In this document: positions 12,231 through 22,871 of the stretch, piece after piece | How positions within the stretch are numbered: position 1 is the first letter of the stretch | How the letters are laid out: each line of letters opens with the position of its first letter | Assembly (NCBI GenBank): GCA_034190875.2 | Contig: CM067348.1 | Location: forward strand, 38,228,699-38,292,698 | Origin: Urechis unicinctus | Taxonomy: Eukaryota; Annelida; Polychaeta; Xenopneusta; Urechidae | Length of the DNA stretch: 64,000 nt | Reading direction: 5' to 3' | The notes under the pieces: model-generated | Told to the model about the DNA's origin: nothing | Databases searched by the model: none | The model's input: only the letters and a program-made list of their open reading frames with translations | Made by a program: the position numbers and the translations under genes

Positions 12231-13706
12231 TATTTGTGAACTTTGCTAGAGTTGTGTTTGGTGGCGTGCTGTTGTATCCTGGAGTAGGGGTGCGTGGTAG
12301 GGGCTTTATGGCTTTTGGGTGAACACAATGGTTCTATTGTGCTGTATGCCAGTGTATTAACAGTAAGGTCATGCAACCTTCATTTCAGGACAGAGGTCAT
12401 GGCTGTTTCACCAGGTTTCATTTCATGTTGGTCGGGTCGTGTCAACAGTTCATCTTGGACAAGCACCTGCTGGTTGGTGGGATCATCTGGCTGATTGCAA
12501 TGGAAGCCACGTGGAGCCTGATTTTACAAACTGCAGGAGACGTACGAGTCATAAACAGTTTCCCTTCTAACTATTGTTCTCGTTTCCTCTTTTCATGCTG
12601 CAGATTACTGAGAAATGTCACAATGGACATCACATAAGAAGCGTGGCTGCAGTTTGAGGTGACCACAACGGTATTATGTTTTTGTCTTTTGGTAAAGTTA
12701 TTATTTATATCTATTTATAACCATCCCCCCCCCCCCACACACATCTAGCACCACCGCGTCGCGCTACCCCATGTGTGTTGCTAACCTTGCAGTGGAGCAT
12801 GTCAATCCGTCAGGTCGTCTCGTGTTTCGGTTCGGTCGTCCGATCGTGGCCTGGTGATGTTTCATGACACGCTTGACCTAGCCTTGGTTAGCGTTGATGT
12901 TTCTCCAGGCACGGCGTTTCGAGGAACTCTGCTTAAAATGTTCTAAGGATTATGGATTTTTTTTTCGAGTCGCGAAGTTGTTATGAGATGAAAACCCTAA
13001 CTAAATCTAGCGCGGCCGCTGACGAAAAGAATCCGCTCTCCGCCAACCATATATCTCGCCCTCGAACTGTCGCTATCTTATATAACGGTGTATTATTTGG
13101 AATGTTTATGAGTTTTTATGCTCTGTGCACTCGTAAGGTTGGTGGCGAAAGTAGAGGTGACTGACACGGGGCGGTCGCGCAGCTTGGAGCGTCCGCCACC
13201 GTGGTGAGTACGGTGCACGTCTGGTTCTCATGACAACCGGACAAGATTCTACACGGTCGCTGGATCGCTCTTCTTGATGTCCGCGTGTTACAAACAACCG
13301 TTACTAGGCGTGGTTTCTTTCGACTCGCTCCGGTTGTATATACAAAATGTGTCCCAAAATTGTGGCTAGGTTGGTGTTGGAACAACAACAACAGCGGTTG
13401 CTATGACCTTGAAGCGTTCGTTTGCCGCGCGTTTGCGTTGTCTTTGAGTAACGGGGAAAGCTGCATGCCTCTAACACTGACACTCCTCCAGAGTGTCGTA
13501 AACAACGCGCGCTAATCTTTCCGCGAGTAAAGCACGGTCGTCATGGCCCCCAATGGCAGCCTGATGACGCGCACGCCGTACGGCCTACCCCAGTTGAGAT
13601 TTACTCTTCGTGGAGCTAACCCATAGCATCGAAACTGCTAAAGTTCTTGCTGTTTAAGAACAGATCATTACATCCTCCAAAGCTATCTTCACGTCCGGAT
13701 GATGGA
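12231..13706. promoter_or_regulatory. Possible CpG-rich promoter region upstream of TBC1D24
   Basis: From about 12,760 to 13,620 CpG dinucleotides are clearly denser than in the surrounding DNA, including a GCGGCCGC at about 13,012 and repeated CGCG words. An ATG in a fair context (CGTCATGG, 13,543) opens a 13-codon stretch that ends at a GTACGG donor-like site after 13,577. That phase (2) would fit an acceptor-like AACAG at 14,953, giving an alternative N-terminus for TBC1D24. This is inference; no transcript evidence is available. The 12,231-12,760 part holds only unassigned sequence and a C run at about 12,727. Confidence 0.3.
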
Positions 13707-14222
13707 CGTTCACGGTGTCACTCCATTAGGGTGAGTGACGTTCACATCGTCACCTCATTAGGGTGAGGGATGTTCACAGCATCACTTCATTAGGGTGAGG
13801 GATGTTCACAGCATCACTTCATTAGGGTGAGATTAGGGTGAGGGATGTTCACAGCGTCACCTCATTAGGGTGAGGGACGTTCACAGCAACACTTCATTAG
13901 GGTGAGGGATGTTCACAGCGTCACCTCATTAGGGTGAGGGACGTTCTCGGCAACACCTCATTAGGATGGGGGACGTTTACAGCGTCAACTTATTAGGGTG
14001 AGGGACGTTCACAGCAACACCTCATTAGGGTGAGGGACGTTCACAGCATCACCTCATTAGGGTGAGGGACGTTCACAGCATCACCTCATTAGGGTGAGGG
14101 ATGTTCACAGCATCACTTCATTAGGGTGAGGGACATTCACAGCATCACTTCATTAGGGTGAGGGACGTTCACAGTATCACTTTATTAGGGTGAAGGACGT
14201 TCACAGCATCACCACATCCTGG
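13707..14222. repeat. Minisatellite, 32-bp unit, about 16 copies
   Basis: The unit carries CATTAGGGTGAGGG and GTTCACAGCATCAC. One unit has an internal duplication (TTAGGGTGAGATTAGGGTGAG, near 13,826). It lies just upstream of the TBC1D24 exon-5 pseudocopy. Confidence 0.95.
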
Positions 14223-14230
14223 TGAGGGAC

Positions 14231-14546
14231 ATATCTCTTATAACCTGGTCTTATTGATAGATGTTTAATTCTTATCATTTGATGATATTTCATTCTTTAT
14301 CAGCGGCTGTTGTATTGTATGATGTTCTAGTGAAGGAAGGAGAGACCTCCAGAGCTGATATGCAACTGAGCAGAGATATCAGCCAGTTGGGAAATTGAGA
14401 GGTAAACTACAATCAACAAACTCTTCAAGGTGAGATGGTTTTGGTTGATGGTATTTGACTTTATTTTGTTGTATGAAGCTATGTAGGGTAACATCTCTAT
14501 CAAATAAGCCACTGCTGTGGGTCATTGTTCCTGGGTTGATGGAGAT
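14231..14546 (+). pseudogene. Broken duplicate of TBC1D24 exon 5 with flanking intron
   Basis: This segment is a close copy of 16,665-16,963, covering the end of intron 4, all of exon 5 and the start of intron 5. The exon-equivalent part is 14,304-14,429 (126 nt) against 131 nt in the working exon. A 5-nt net loss after the CAGTT word (14,384-14,400) changes the frame and brings in a TGA at 14,396-14,398. The acceptor (TTATCAG) and donor (AAG/GTGAGA) look intact, so it could still be recognised as a poison or untranslated exon. It lies upstream of exon 1, so it is a segmental duplication out of gene order and not a mutually exclusive exon. Confidence 0.9.
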
Positions 14547-14865
14547 GGTTTGATCATAGCGTCCTAGTGGGCGACATTCACCATCACTGCATCCTGAGGA
14601 GGGGGTGGGGGGGGAGTTCAAACCCACCGCCCATCCCCGAAAGCCCCCTCCTTCATGGCAACTGGTTGACTCAGTATTGGTGATCATTACTCCTTGTGTG
14701 TCAACAAATAGCTGTCATTGATTTTTCATTTCTGTTGCTCTTGTAGCTTGAACAGCTGTCATAGATGGTAACAGACGACTCGTGAGTCTTGTAGCTTGAA
14801 CAGCTGTCATTGATGATTCAAGACGACTCGCGAGTCGCTTGCTCACCGGTCTGACCATCAGCGGA

Positions 14866-14928
14866 ATGCCTGCTGACCTGAGAGAGGTGCACAGAAACTA
14901 TAACCGTACCTCTTCTGCCACTTCCTAA
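14866..14928 (+). other. Possible upstream ORF of TBC1D24
   Basis: An ATG at 14,866 opens 20 codons ending at TAA 14,926-14,928, 59 nt before the chosen TBC1D24 ATG. It is an uORF if this stretch is 5' UTR. Whether it is transcribed cannot be seen. Confidence 0.25.
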
Positions 14929-14987
14929 TCAACCTATTGAACTCAACTAACAGCTTGGGCATCAGAAGCCTTGTGGTGTGGAGCAGT

Positions 14988-15294
14988 ATGAATGGTCCCC
15001 CTGAGAAGGGGCGAGTGCCCTACACAGCCTACGTGGATCACAGCTTCACAACCTCTAAACCCACACAGCCACACTCTGACGAGGAGCACCCGAGTCATGC
15101 CACCGACACTACCTCACTACTGGATGAGGCCCTCAGCTCAGCAGACCCCAAACGAGCCAAGTTCTTCATACGCAGCAACCACTGGCGCGGTGACCATGAC
15201 ATCAGACGCACCCTCTGGTGGAAGGTGTGCAGTACCAAACAGAAGGACAACATTAGTATCTATAATGATCTGGCCAATGAAGTCTTTGGCCAGG
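14988..15294 (+). CDS. TBC1D24: TBC1D24 exon 1 (coding)
   Basis: Residues 1-102; ends in phase 1 at CAGG/GTGAGT. A serine/threonine-rich leader of about 55 residues precedes the first TBC helix (AKFFIRSNHWRGDHDIRRTL). In-frame sequence is open back to 14,904 without another ATG. An acceptor-like ACTAACAG ends at 14,953. Confidence 0.85.
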
Positions 15295-18200
15295 GTGAGT
15301 GTCCACTTACTGTCACTAGCTTCTTCACTGTTCACTGCATTCATGAAGCTTTTGCAGTGCATATATTCAATAGCTGTCTTCTGCCAGAGGCTCTGGTAGC
15401 ATGGTGGCTGTGGACACAGTGTGGACCCCCCACAGTGCTAGCTAGAAGCTGCACATAACATCTTATCTATCGCATTTCGTCATGGTGACCCGTCTCACTT
15501 CTCTCGTTATTGTGTCTGATGGCTGTAGGTGAGTCTGCGCGGGATGCCACGTTACCTGGCTTTGTGGACATCACCTGTCTCCATCACTATCACCTGTCAG
15601 CAGCCGGGGTGAATGTAGCCCGGCGTGTGGTGTGTATCCTGGGCGCCCAGTTCCCAGACATCCCTTACAGCCCCCTTCTCTTCCCACTCACCTGCCTTCT
15701 ACTCCATTACATGGGCGAGGAGGACTGCTATAACTGTCTCAACGCTCTCCTAGACAGCAAGACCAAGTTTGTCACGCAGACCAAACTGGCGTACGATGCC
15801 AGCAAGTATGTATTAGAGGATCTCTGTAAGAAGTATGCGGTGAGTCAGCTGTCAGTAGCTCTCTCTCTCTACGCTGCTCTACACAGGCTGTCAATTCAAT
15901 GAATTTTAGAAAACGTTGAATTGCCTTTTCCTGTCATTCTGTGCTGAATGATTGATGGGATGGAACGTTGATGGTTTGTTTTGCAGAAGTCTTGTTACCA
16001 GCAGTTAAGTAAGAGGAAGAAGCAGGAGGCGGTGGAGGAGGTCCTGTCGCAGTGGCTTTGGTGGATCTTCAGAGATCTGCCCTTCCCCTTCCAGGTCAGT
16101 CTCCCCCTGCTCATTCTGCCCTTCCCCTTCCAGGTCAGTCTCCCCTGCTCATTCTGCCCTTCCCCTTCCAGGTCAGTCTCCCCCTGCTCATTCACCCCAT
16201 TCATGGCTCACGCTCAGTTAGACTATTTCTGCTCTGTTTTACTTCTCTAGCATAATGAGTCTGTCTCTCCTCTAAAAAAAACCCCTGCTGTTAATCTGAG
16301 ATACAGGTCAGTTCCCCTTGCCTGGGCCTAAATTTTAAGACGAGTAAAACTTATCTTCTGGTTGACTTTTAAACCTTACAAGGTTTAATTTTTTGGCATT
16401 GGACTCTTTTTAGTAGAGTGAAGAAACCCCCACCCCAAACATACCATAACCTAGGACGACCCCTATGATGTGATTGTTGGGTGTGGCTATATTGTCTGTC
16501 TGTCTGCCTTCCATCAGATCTGCATTGTAGACTGCTTTTTACAAGAAGGACAGAAGGTGCTCTATCGCATGGCGTTGGCAATTCTTCACCTCTACCACAA
16601 GTTGATATGTACGTGGCACTATTTTACTTTGCTGTAGCTGTTTCAGCAACTTGTGCATTGAATCATATCTCTTATAACGTGGCCTTGTTGATAGATGTTA
16701 AATCATTTGATGATATTTCATTCTTTATCAGCAGCTGTTGTATTGTGTGATGTTCTAGTGAAGGATGGAGAAACCTCCAGAGCTGATATGCGACTGAGCA
16801 GAGATATCAGCCAGTTCTGCGAGGACATCGAGAGGTATACTACGATCGACAAACTCTTCAAGGTCAGATGGCGTTTGGTGGATGTTATGTGACTTTATTT
16901 AGTTGCATAACACTACATTGACATAACTATACAATAAGCCATTGTGCCTGGGTTGATGGAGAGGAAGTAGGTGGAAAGCACTCGCCACTAAGCCTTGGTT
17001 TCCAGATTGCGTTTGGTATTCGCGGTTTTGGGATCAAATACCTACAGAAGCTACAGATCAAACGGGAGATGCATGTACATCGAGTGAACACGAGCACATC
17101 TTGCCATGTGATCACAACGTCGCCGTCTGTGGCTTCCCTCGACACTAACGTCAAGCGCTCGTTAAGTGGACCCATGGGCATGTTGGCAGCAGACTCTGTG
17201 GTGGCCCCAGATCAGGTAACCTGCTCCCACTCACGCCAATATGCTGCCTTATAAGGCATTCTTCACAACATGGTTAGCCAGTCATAATGTCTCAGACAAT
17301 TTCCCGGTGAATGTTAATTAATAATTGTTTGGGGAATATGACACATTCTTTGAACCTGATTCTTGAATTAGCCTTGACTTGTTTGGAATGTAACTCCTTG
17401 AGTACTTTCCTCTATCCAGAAAAATGATTTGTCATTATTTGAGGGACAGCTACCTGATGGGATTGTTGGCTATGTTTTGATTTCAAATGAGGATGACTCA
17501 TGTTTGCCTTGACCTTTATCTGTTAGTTTAATGAGCCCATGAGGGCAAGGTCATGCTCTCAGGGCGCGACCTGGACGACCTTCTCCAAACTAGCCTCTAT
17601 GCTTTCACCGAAAGCGGTGAGTTGGCAGGTGTAGTTGGGCATGGTTGTAGTCTGTCACATGGTTGTAGTCTGTCACATGGTTGTAGTCCATCACATGGTT
17701 GTAGTCTGTCACATGGTTGTAGTCTGTCACATGCTCGTTAGGTTGCCATTATTAATGAGAAACCCTGAGCTTTTGTTGTAGAATGTCGGGTGTTTTTTTC
17801 GTTGTTGTTGGGCGTTTGTGTGCCATTAAGCGGTAATTGTGGAGCTATTTGTGTGCGATGGTTTGTAAGCTTGGGACGGTGGATGTTGTGTGCGATGGTT
17901 TGTAAGCTTGGGGCGGTGGATGTTGTGTGCGATGGTTTGTAAGCTTGGGACGGTGGATGTTGTGTGCGATGGTTTGTAAGCTTGGGACGGTGGCTGTTGT
18001 GTGCGATGGTTTGTAAGCTTGGGACGGTGGCTGTTGTGTGCGATGGTTTGTAAGCTTGGGACGGTGGATGTTGTGATTCGCTCATTATCTTTGCATGTTC
18101 ACAGTAAGTGGGAGTTGTGTCAATAGCCGCTTGTTTGTAAATGACACGACAAAGGGTTGCTTTTATATAAGAAATGACCACACCAAGAGAAACTGTGAAT

Positions 18201-19249
18201 AAGTTAAAGTATGTAGTTTTGTGTTTACAGCTTTGTTTTTCCTGTTAGTGTTGTGTTTGGAAGTATTAGGCCTGTTACAGTGTGAATCATATTTGTTTGT
18301 GTGTAACAGTCTGTTTTGTGTGTGCAGTCTGTGTTGTATGTGTAACAGTCTGTGTTACAGTCTGTGTTGTGTGTTACAGTCTGTGTTACAGTCTGTGTTG
18401 TGTGTGTTACAGTCTGTGTTGTGTGTTACAGTCTGTGTTACAGTCTGTGTTACAGTCTGTGTTGTGTGTTACAGTGGTCTATCATCTACAGCTGGCTCCC
18501 TTCACGCACAACGCTCAATAAACCTGAGCGAATCTTCTCGACATCGGAACATGGCACCAGTCTCACCACGTTCTTCAACCTGGTGGACTATCATGAGCCC
18601 ACACTGCTCGTCATCAAGACCATGCGAGGCGAGGTGAGCGTGGCGCCCCTACACCAACACATCTCCTCCACCATAAGCCTCATTCAGCTTCCGCCTCCTC
18701 AAACCCTTGACTCTTACCTTTTGCTATATTGTTTCCTCCACTTGTTTGCACCAGGTGTTCGGAGCCTTCTGCTCGGCCGATTGGCTGGGACGCAAGGTCA
18801 ACAACATCAACCTTAGTTACTTCGGCAGTGGAGAGTCGTTTGTTTTCTCATTGGTGCCAGTCGTTGCTAAATATGATTGGGTTGGCAAGAACCAGGCAAC
18901 TGCTCCGCCTGTAAGTGCTGAACTGTTCCAGTCCGCTGACATGGCTCAGATTCAGATCGGTGGGGGGTGAGTGGTTTGTCTGTACTCGGATAGAACATGA
19001 CCTACTGTGTATAACCTACATGTTTCAAGTTAACTTATGCCTTAAAAATGTTCATTAAGAATGTGGATACTCTGAATTATATTAAGATGAATATCTTATT
19101 GTGTGTAAAGGAATGGAATCGCTATAAGGATTGACTCTGAGCTGCTGAAGGGGAGATCGGAACACTGCCTCACTTTTGACAACCCTCCTTTGTCAGACTA
19201 CCATGATTTTGAATGTGCTACACTAGAGGTGTATTCATTTCCTCCGTAG
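14988..19249 (+). CDS. TBC1D24: TBC1D24 (Skywalker) homologue, TBC plus TLDc protein, 10 coding exons
   Basis: Ten exons join in phase: 14988-15294, 15529-15839, 15987-16094, 16518-16608, 16732-16862, 17006-17215, 17527-17616, 18475-18633, 18755-18966 and 19111-19249. All have GT/AG borders and the total is 1,758 nt, 585 residues (human TBC1D24 is about 560). Residues about 58-316 form the TBC (Rab-GAP-like) domain, with FVDITCL and FPDIPYSP blocks as in TBC1D24/Skywalker and without the YxQ glutamine-finger motif of active GAPs, a known feature of this family. Residues about 400-585 form the TLDc domain (YSWLPSR, SEHGTSL, HEPTLLVIKT, FGAFCSADW, YFGSGESFVFSL, FDNPPLS, LEVYSF). The family acts in synaptic-vesicle and endosomal traffic and in oxidative-stress protection, binding phosphoinositides and small GTPases. 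The ATG at 14,988 is the first in frame; an alternative upstream exon is possible. It is convergent with the glypican. Confidence 0.93.
15529..15839 (+). CDS. TBC1D24: TBC1D24 exon 2
   Basis: Residues 103-206, the core of the TBC domain, including LPGFVDITCL and CLLLHYMGEEDCYNC. Acceptor GGCTGTAG, donor GCG/GTGAGT, phase 0. Confidence 0.92.
15987..16094 (+). CDS. TBC1D24: TBC1D24 exon 3, with triplicated 5' splice site
   Basis: Residues 207-242, ending LWWIFRDLPFPFQ. The donor CAG/GTCAGT recurs at +39 and +77 because the exon end is tandemly repeated. The first donor keeps the usual TBC1D24 spacing to the next exon. Confidence 0.9.
16077..16192 (+). repeat. Tandem triplication across an exon-intron junction (39/38 bp)
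   Basis: Units begin with CTGCCCTTCCCCTTCCAG at 16,077, 16,116 and 16,154. Each contains an exon-like end followed by GTCAGTCTCC, so three equivalent 5' splice sites exist. Confidence 0.95.
16518..16608 (+). CDS. TBC1D24: TBC1D24 exon 4
   Basis: Residues 243-272 (ICIVDCFLQEGQKVLYRMAL and following), the conserved C-terminal TBC helix. Acceptor CCATCAG, donor TAT/GTACGT, phase 1. Confidence 0.9.
16732..16862 (+). CDS. TBC1D24: TBC1D24 exon 5, NAGNAG acceptor
   Basis: Residues 273-316, end of the TBC domain (DISQFCEDIERYTTIDKLFK). The 3' splice site reads ATCAGCAG; either AG keeps frame and differs by one alanine codon. Donor AAG/GTCAGA, phase 0. Confidence 0.9.
17006..17215 (+). CDS. TBC1D24: TBC1D24 exon 6
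   Basis: Residues 317-386. It begins IAFGIRGFGIKYLQKLQIKR (end of the TBC region) and then a serine/threonine-rich linker between the two domains. Acceptor TTTCCAG, donor CAG/GTAACC, phase 0. Confidence 0.9.
17527..17616 (+). CDS. TBC1D24: TBC1D24 exon 7
   Basis: Residues 387-416, ending TTFSKLASMLSPKA, the amphipathic start of the TLDc domain. Acceptor CTGTTAG, donor GCG/GTGAGT, phase 0. Chosen over the other open frame because both borders are phase 0 and the product reads into WSIIYSWLP. Confidence 0.82.
17639..17731. repeat. Minisatellite in TBC1D24 intron 7, 18-bp unit, 5 copies
   Basis: Unit CATGGTTGTAGTCTGTCA; in frame it gives a GCSLSH repeat, which is intronic. Confidence 0.95.
17848..18075. 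repeat. Minisatellite in TBC1D24 intron 7, 37-bp unit, 6 copies
   Basis: The unit contains GTGTGCGATGGTTTGTAAGC and GGGACGGTGG, with almost no divergence between copies. Confidence 0.95.
18304..18474 (+). repeat. CAGTCTGTGTT repeat abutting the exon 8 acceptor
   Basis: Variable short units of ACAGTCTGTGTT and GTGTGTT repeat about ten times. Each ACAG is a 3'-splice-site look-alike; the last, at 18,471-18,474, is the acceptor used in the exon 8 model. Confidence 0.9.
18475..18633 (+). CDS. TBC1D24: TBC1D24 exon 8
   Basis: Residues 417-469, TLDc core (SWLPSRTTLN, TSEHGTSLTTFFNLVDYHEP). Its acceptor TTACAG is the last of many TTACAG copies in an upstream repeat. Donor GAG/GTGAGC, phase 0. Confidence 0.93.
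18755..18966 (+). CDS. TBC1D24: TBC1D24 exon 9
   Basis: Residues 470-539 (VFGAFCSADWLGRK, SYFGSGESFVFSL, then AQIQIGGG). Acceptor TGCACCAG, donor GGG/GTGAGT in phase 2. Confidence 0.93.
19111..19249 (+). CDS. TBC1D24: TBC1D24 exon 10 with stop
   Basis: Residues 540-585 (GNGIAIRIDS, HCLTFDNPPLS, FECATLEVYSFPP) followed by TAG. Acceptor GTGTAAAG; phase 2 completes a glycine codon. This ends at the usual family C-terminus. Confidence 0.92.
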
Positions 19250-22200
19250 CAGAATCATCGCATCTTAAATACTAGTCATAAAGATTTCTTTCAAAATGGC
19301 ATTGTAAAACAAGCAGAGAAAACAGCTTGAGTAAATGAAGATACACAACTAGGGAACATTTGAATTCTACATAAATTCCTAGTTCCATACGGGAATTATT
19401 GTATGATGTATGATGCTTTGAGAATGTCTCCTGTTTAATGTTTGAGGTTTTATGTGAGGATGCATGTGGATTTTACCAAGAATTTATATGTACATAGCGT
19501 TAATCTTAAACGTGTTTTATTATGCTACTGATGAGCGTGCATCGTTGTGGTGTGTTGCGGCTGGTGGTGGAGATGGTATCGGACTGTTGGTTTGGCTTTC
19601 CTGCTTCAGGGATTCTTTTTCCACACGACCCTCTTTTCTCAGTGACCATCCTTGGTGTGATGTTCATTTGCTGGGCTATGAAATTATCCCCATGTTTTCC
19701 CATTTCTGATCGAAGCAGCTAATTTCTTCATGTTGTGTTTGCCATTGTTATTGTGTGCTGGGATGTTTGGGGTTATTTATTCAAAATGCCAGAAATACTG
19801 GGTTTTACTTTTTGCTAATTTCCTTTTCTGTCACAGCACTGGCTGGGCATATTTCTTGGAATAAGAAATACTGGTTTACATCGTCACATGGTATAGAATG
19901 ATACCCTGTTTATAAACAAATGAATAGTGGTGTTTGGGGAGAGGGTATTCACCTTTCTGCAGGTCATGGGGTATAATTCTCTAGTCATAGATTCTCAGTG
20001 CAAGCAATTCAATGACAATGACAAAGTGCTGTCAACTTGGAAGGGTACAGATAGCCCATCTCCAGTGATTTGTGCTCATTCAAACAATATCCTACCTCAA
20101 GGTAGGTTTCTTAGTGCGACCATGCTAACTGTGGCAGAGGTAATTCCGAATCAGTATGTAGCGGATGTTTGTGTTACTGTTGTGTGCAGGAATAAGAGAA
20201 AGCATTGTGTGTGTGGCTTATTGATGCTACAAGACAGATATATGTAGCGCCATTTATGCATGGAAGTTTGTTGTTAATCCTTGTTTGTTCCATATAATTC
20301 TGTGGTATGGTAGCCCTGGTGCAGCAGACCCAGGGTGGATGTGCTCTTCTTAAGTGGTGTTCTAGCTACTGCTTTCTTGTTATTGCCTCTGAATGATTGT
20401 TTAGTTGAGAGCAATTTGATGTCATCAGAGCTCTATTTCAAATAGCAAGTCCTACATTAAACCCACCCCCACAGGCAGCGCCACCTGGCTGTGTTCTTTT
20501 GAACATGTGATCATGCCACATGCTATTGACAACAAATCAAATCCAGTCAAAACTGATATCCCATCTGTACATAGAAGGTCCACGGAGAGTTGCATGTAAA
20601 GATCTAGTGACTTAATGACTGTCGGGGAGTAACAATGAAACGGTTAACCTTTTAATGGCCTAGGGCTGGTTTTCCATGTGTGGGGTTAGTTAAGTGTGTC
20701 TAAAATGCGAGTCATCTTGGGCACTCTCTTAATTCTCTCTCCACTAGCAGTGTAACACCTGCAGCATACTGCAGTAGCACGTCTTAGTATTAGCCAGAAT
20801 AAATGTGTTAGTTTGTAGGACACATGTAAAACTTGTATTATACTAGCACCATAAATCAGTGTGGTGTTTAGATGTATAGAGAATGTTATTGCTTGTTAAC
20901 GATTCGTAGGCTGTAGTCTTCATTTGTGAACCACGATGTTGTCTCAGAAGATGTGCTGTCTTTCTGTGGAATGGTACAACTACTAAGTGCAATAGGTTTC
21001 TTGATATTGTACAGTTCAACATTTTCAAGAAATTCTCTTCATTTCTCATGTTATATTATAACCTTGCTCTACATTTATTGCCACATGCATGTTTTTTGCC
21101 TAGGCTAACCATTAACAACCATTATGTAATAAAACAACTATTGCACCAGTCTGTATATTGTTATTGTATGAAGAAATGTAACGGATGTGCTGTGGGGAAC
21201 GGGTCATGCAAGCCACAGAAGTCACAGTATAAACAATTTTATTACAATATGAATCCATTTTTGTATACAAAGTTTTGAAATTTGGTTATTAGTCCGTGCA
21301 GCAGCAGCGGCATTGGATTCACTGAGGAAACCCACAAGATTACAGACTGCCAGATTATTTCACAATGTACATACATCAAGCCTTATTAGGACCAAATCAC
21401 TGTTTTAAATCGAACTGGATTACTCGTGTATAAACTGTATGCCATTGTAACACCACAATGTGTTGTTTATTGTTCATACGCAGACAGGTCATATATAAGT
21501 GTGTACAGCCTGGAATATATACAGATGCATGGGTGACATGATGATGTCATACAGGAAATAGTTATCACAATGCAAACATTAAATGCTTATTACAAGTAAA
21601 GACAGTAACTTACAACTTACAATACTTCCCAAGACTAAACTTCCAAGACTTGCTGGTTAGTCTTGTCTCACACCTTCACAACAACGCATCTAGCATTTCT
21701 AGGATACACATGCAAGTATCACATTAGTAAACAACCCCTCTTACACAAACACAACTCGTACGTAGGAGTTGAGCCACAATGAACGACCCAACCCGGCTAG
21801 GAAACGGGGGTATTGAGAGAAGACAGACGATGAAATCGGCACAGAATAACTGTCTACTCGTGTAGACAATTGACCACAGCACAGCAGATGACACGGAGAG
21901 AAACCCCATAAACAGCTTCAAACACCATTGATAAATGCCAATACATGAATACATAAAGCAAATACAGCAACTTCTATAAAACTAGTATTTGAGAAACTAA
22001 AATATCAACCGCTAGGATCCTGTGCCATCCCCTGCACACCCCCCATTTCCCTAAATCACACACCCAAACATTGACACGTTAACAATAGGTATTGAGCGGA
22101 TAACCGAAGCTATGCTTACCAAGCTCGCTATAGACTTGCAAGGACTTGACAGTCAGATACAATCATGCATTGTAATTGCTTCAGGGCTGTTGCATCAACA

Positions 22201-22305
22201 CAAGACTGAACTAAGCACCAAACTTGGCCCACCCCAATCACTGAACTAAGCACCACTCAGCAGGGACAACTTCATCCCACCCCAATCATCAGCACCATCC
22301 ACACT
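19250..22305 (+). other. TBC1D24 3' UTR and intergenic sequence
   Basis: No coding exon was recognised. AATAAA words suitable as polyadenylation signals on the + strand occur at 20,798-20,803 and 21,128-21,133; which, if any, ends the TBC1D24 transcript is not visible. The stretch is AT-rich with no tandem array. Confidence 0.5.
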
Positions 22306-22655
22306 CACTCATCAGCAGGGACACCACTCTCACACTCCCCTCACACACCACTCTCCCTCCCCTCAACAGCAGGGACACCGCTCTCACACTCCCCTCATCA
22401 GCAGGGACACCATTCTCACACTCCCCTCATCATCAGCAGGGACACCACTCTCACACTCCCCTCATCAGCAGGGACACCGTTCTCACACTCCCCTCATCAG
22501 CAGGGACACCGCTCTCACACTCCCCTCATCAGCAGGGACACCACTCTCACACTCCCCTCATCAGCAGGGACACCGCTCTCACACTCCCCTCATCAGCTGG
22601 GACACCGCTCTCACGATCCCCTCATCAGCAGGGACACCGCTCTCACACTCCCCTT
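22306..22655. repeat. Minisatellite, 32-bp unit, about 11 copies
   Basis: The unit contains CATCAGCAGGGACACC and CTCTCACACTCCCC. It lies between the convergent TBC1D24 and glypican genes. Confidence 0.93.
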
Positions 22656-22871
22656 GACATTATTCTACTCAAGTGGACAAGCATCCAATGGAATGGTTTG
22701 CTACAACTCAGACTGCAGTCTATGGCACATGACAACCACGCGTATCTCACGTCACATCACTTGCTCTTACAACATTCCAGACGACTAACAAAACACACCT
22801 TTGTGTGGATATCAAGCCTTTGACCAATGAAGATGCCACTTAAACAGTACAGTGGAGAATAAGTTAACACA

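Noticed and set aside
11677-12322. Long frames on both strands (164-194 codons) with 13-residue repeats
   Set aside because: The 39-bp unit is open in several frames at once, as expected of a minisatellite without stops and not of a gene.
13707-14222. TTAGGG words suggesting an interstitial telomere
   Set aside because: TTAGGG occurs once per 32-bp unit embedded in unrelated sequence; there is no run of consecutive TTAGGG hexamers.
14937-14987. Extension of TBC1D24 exon 1 to a TTG codon at 14,937
   Set aside because: TTG is not a usual eukaryotic start. The first in-frame ATG is 14,988 unless an upstream exon is spliced in at 14,954.
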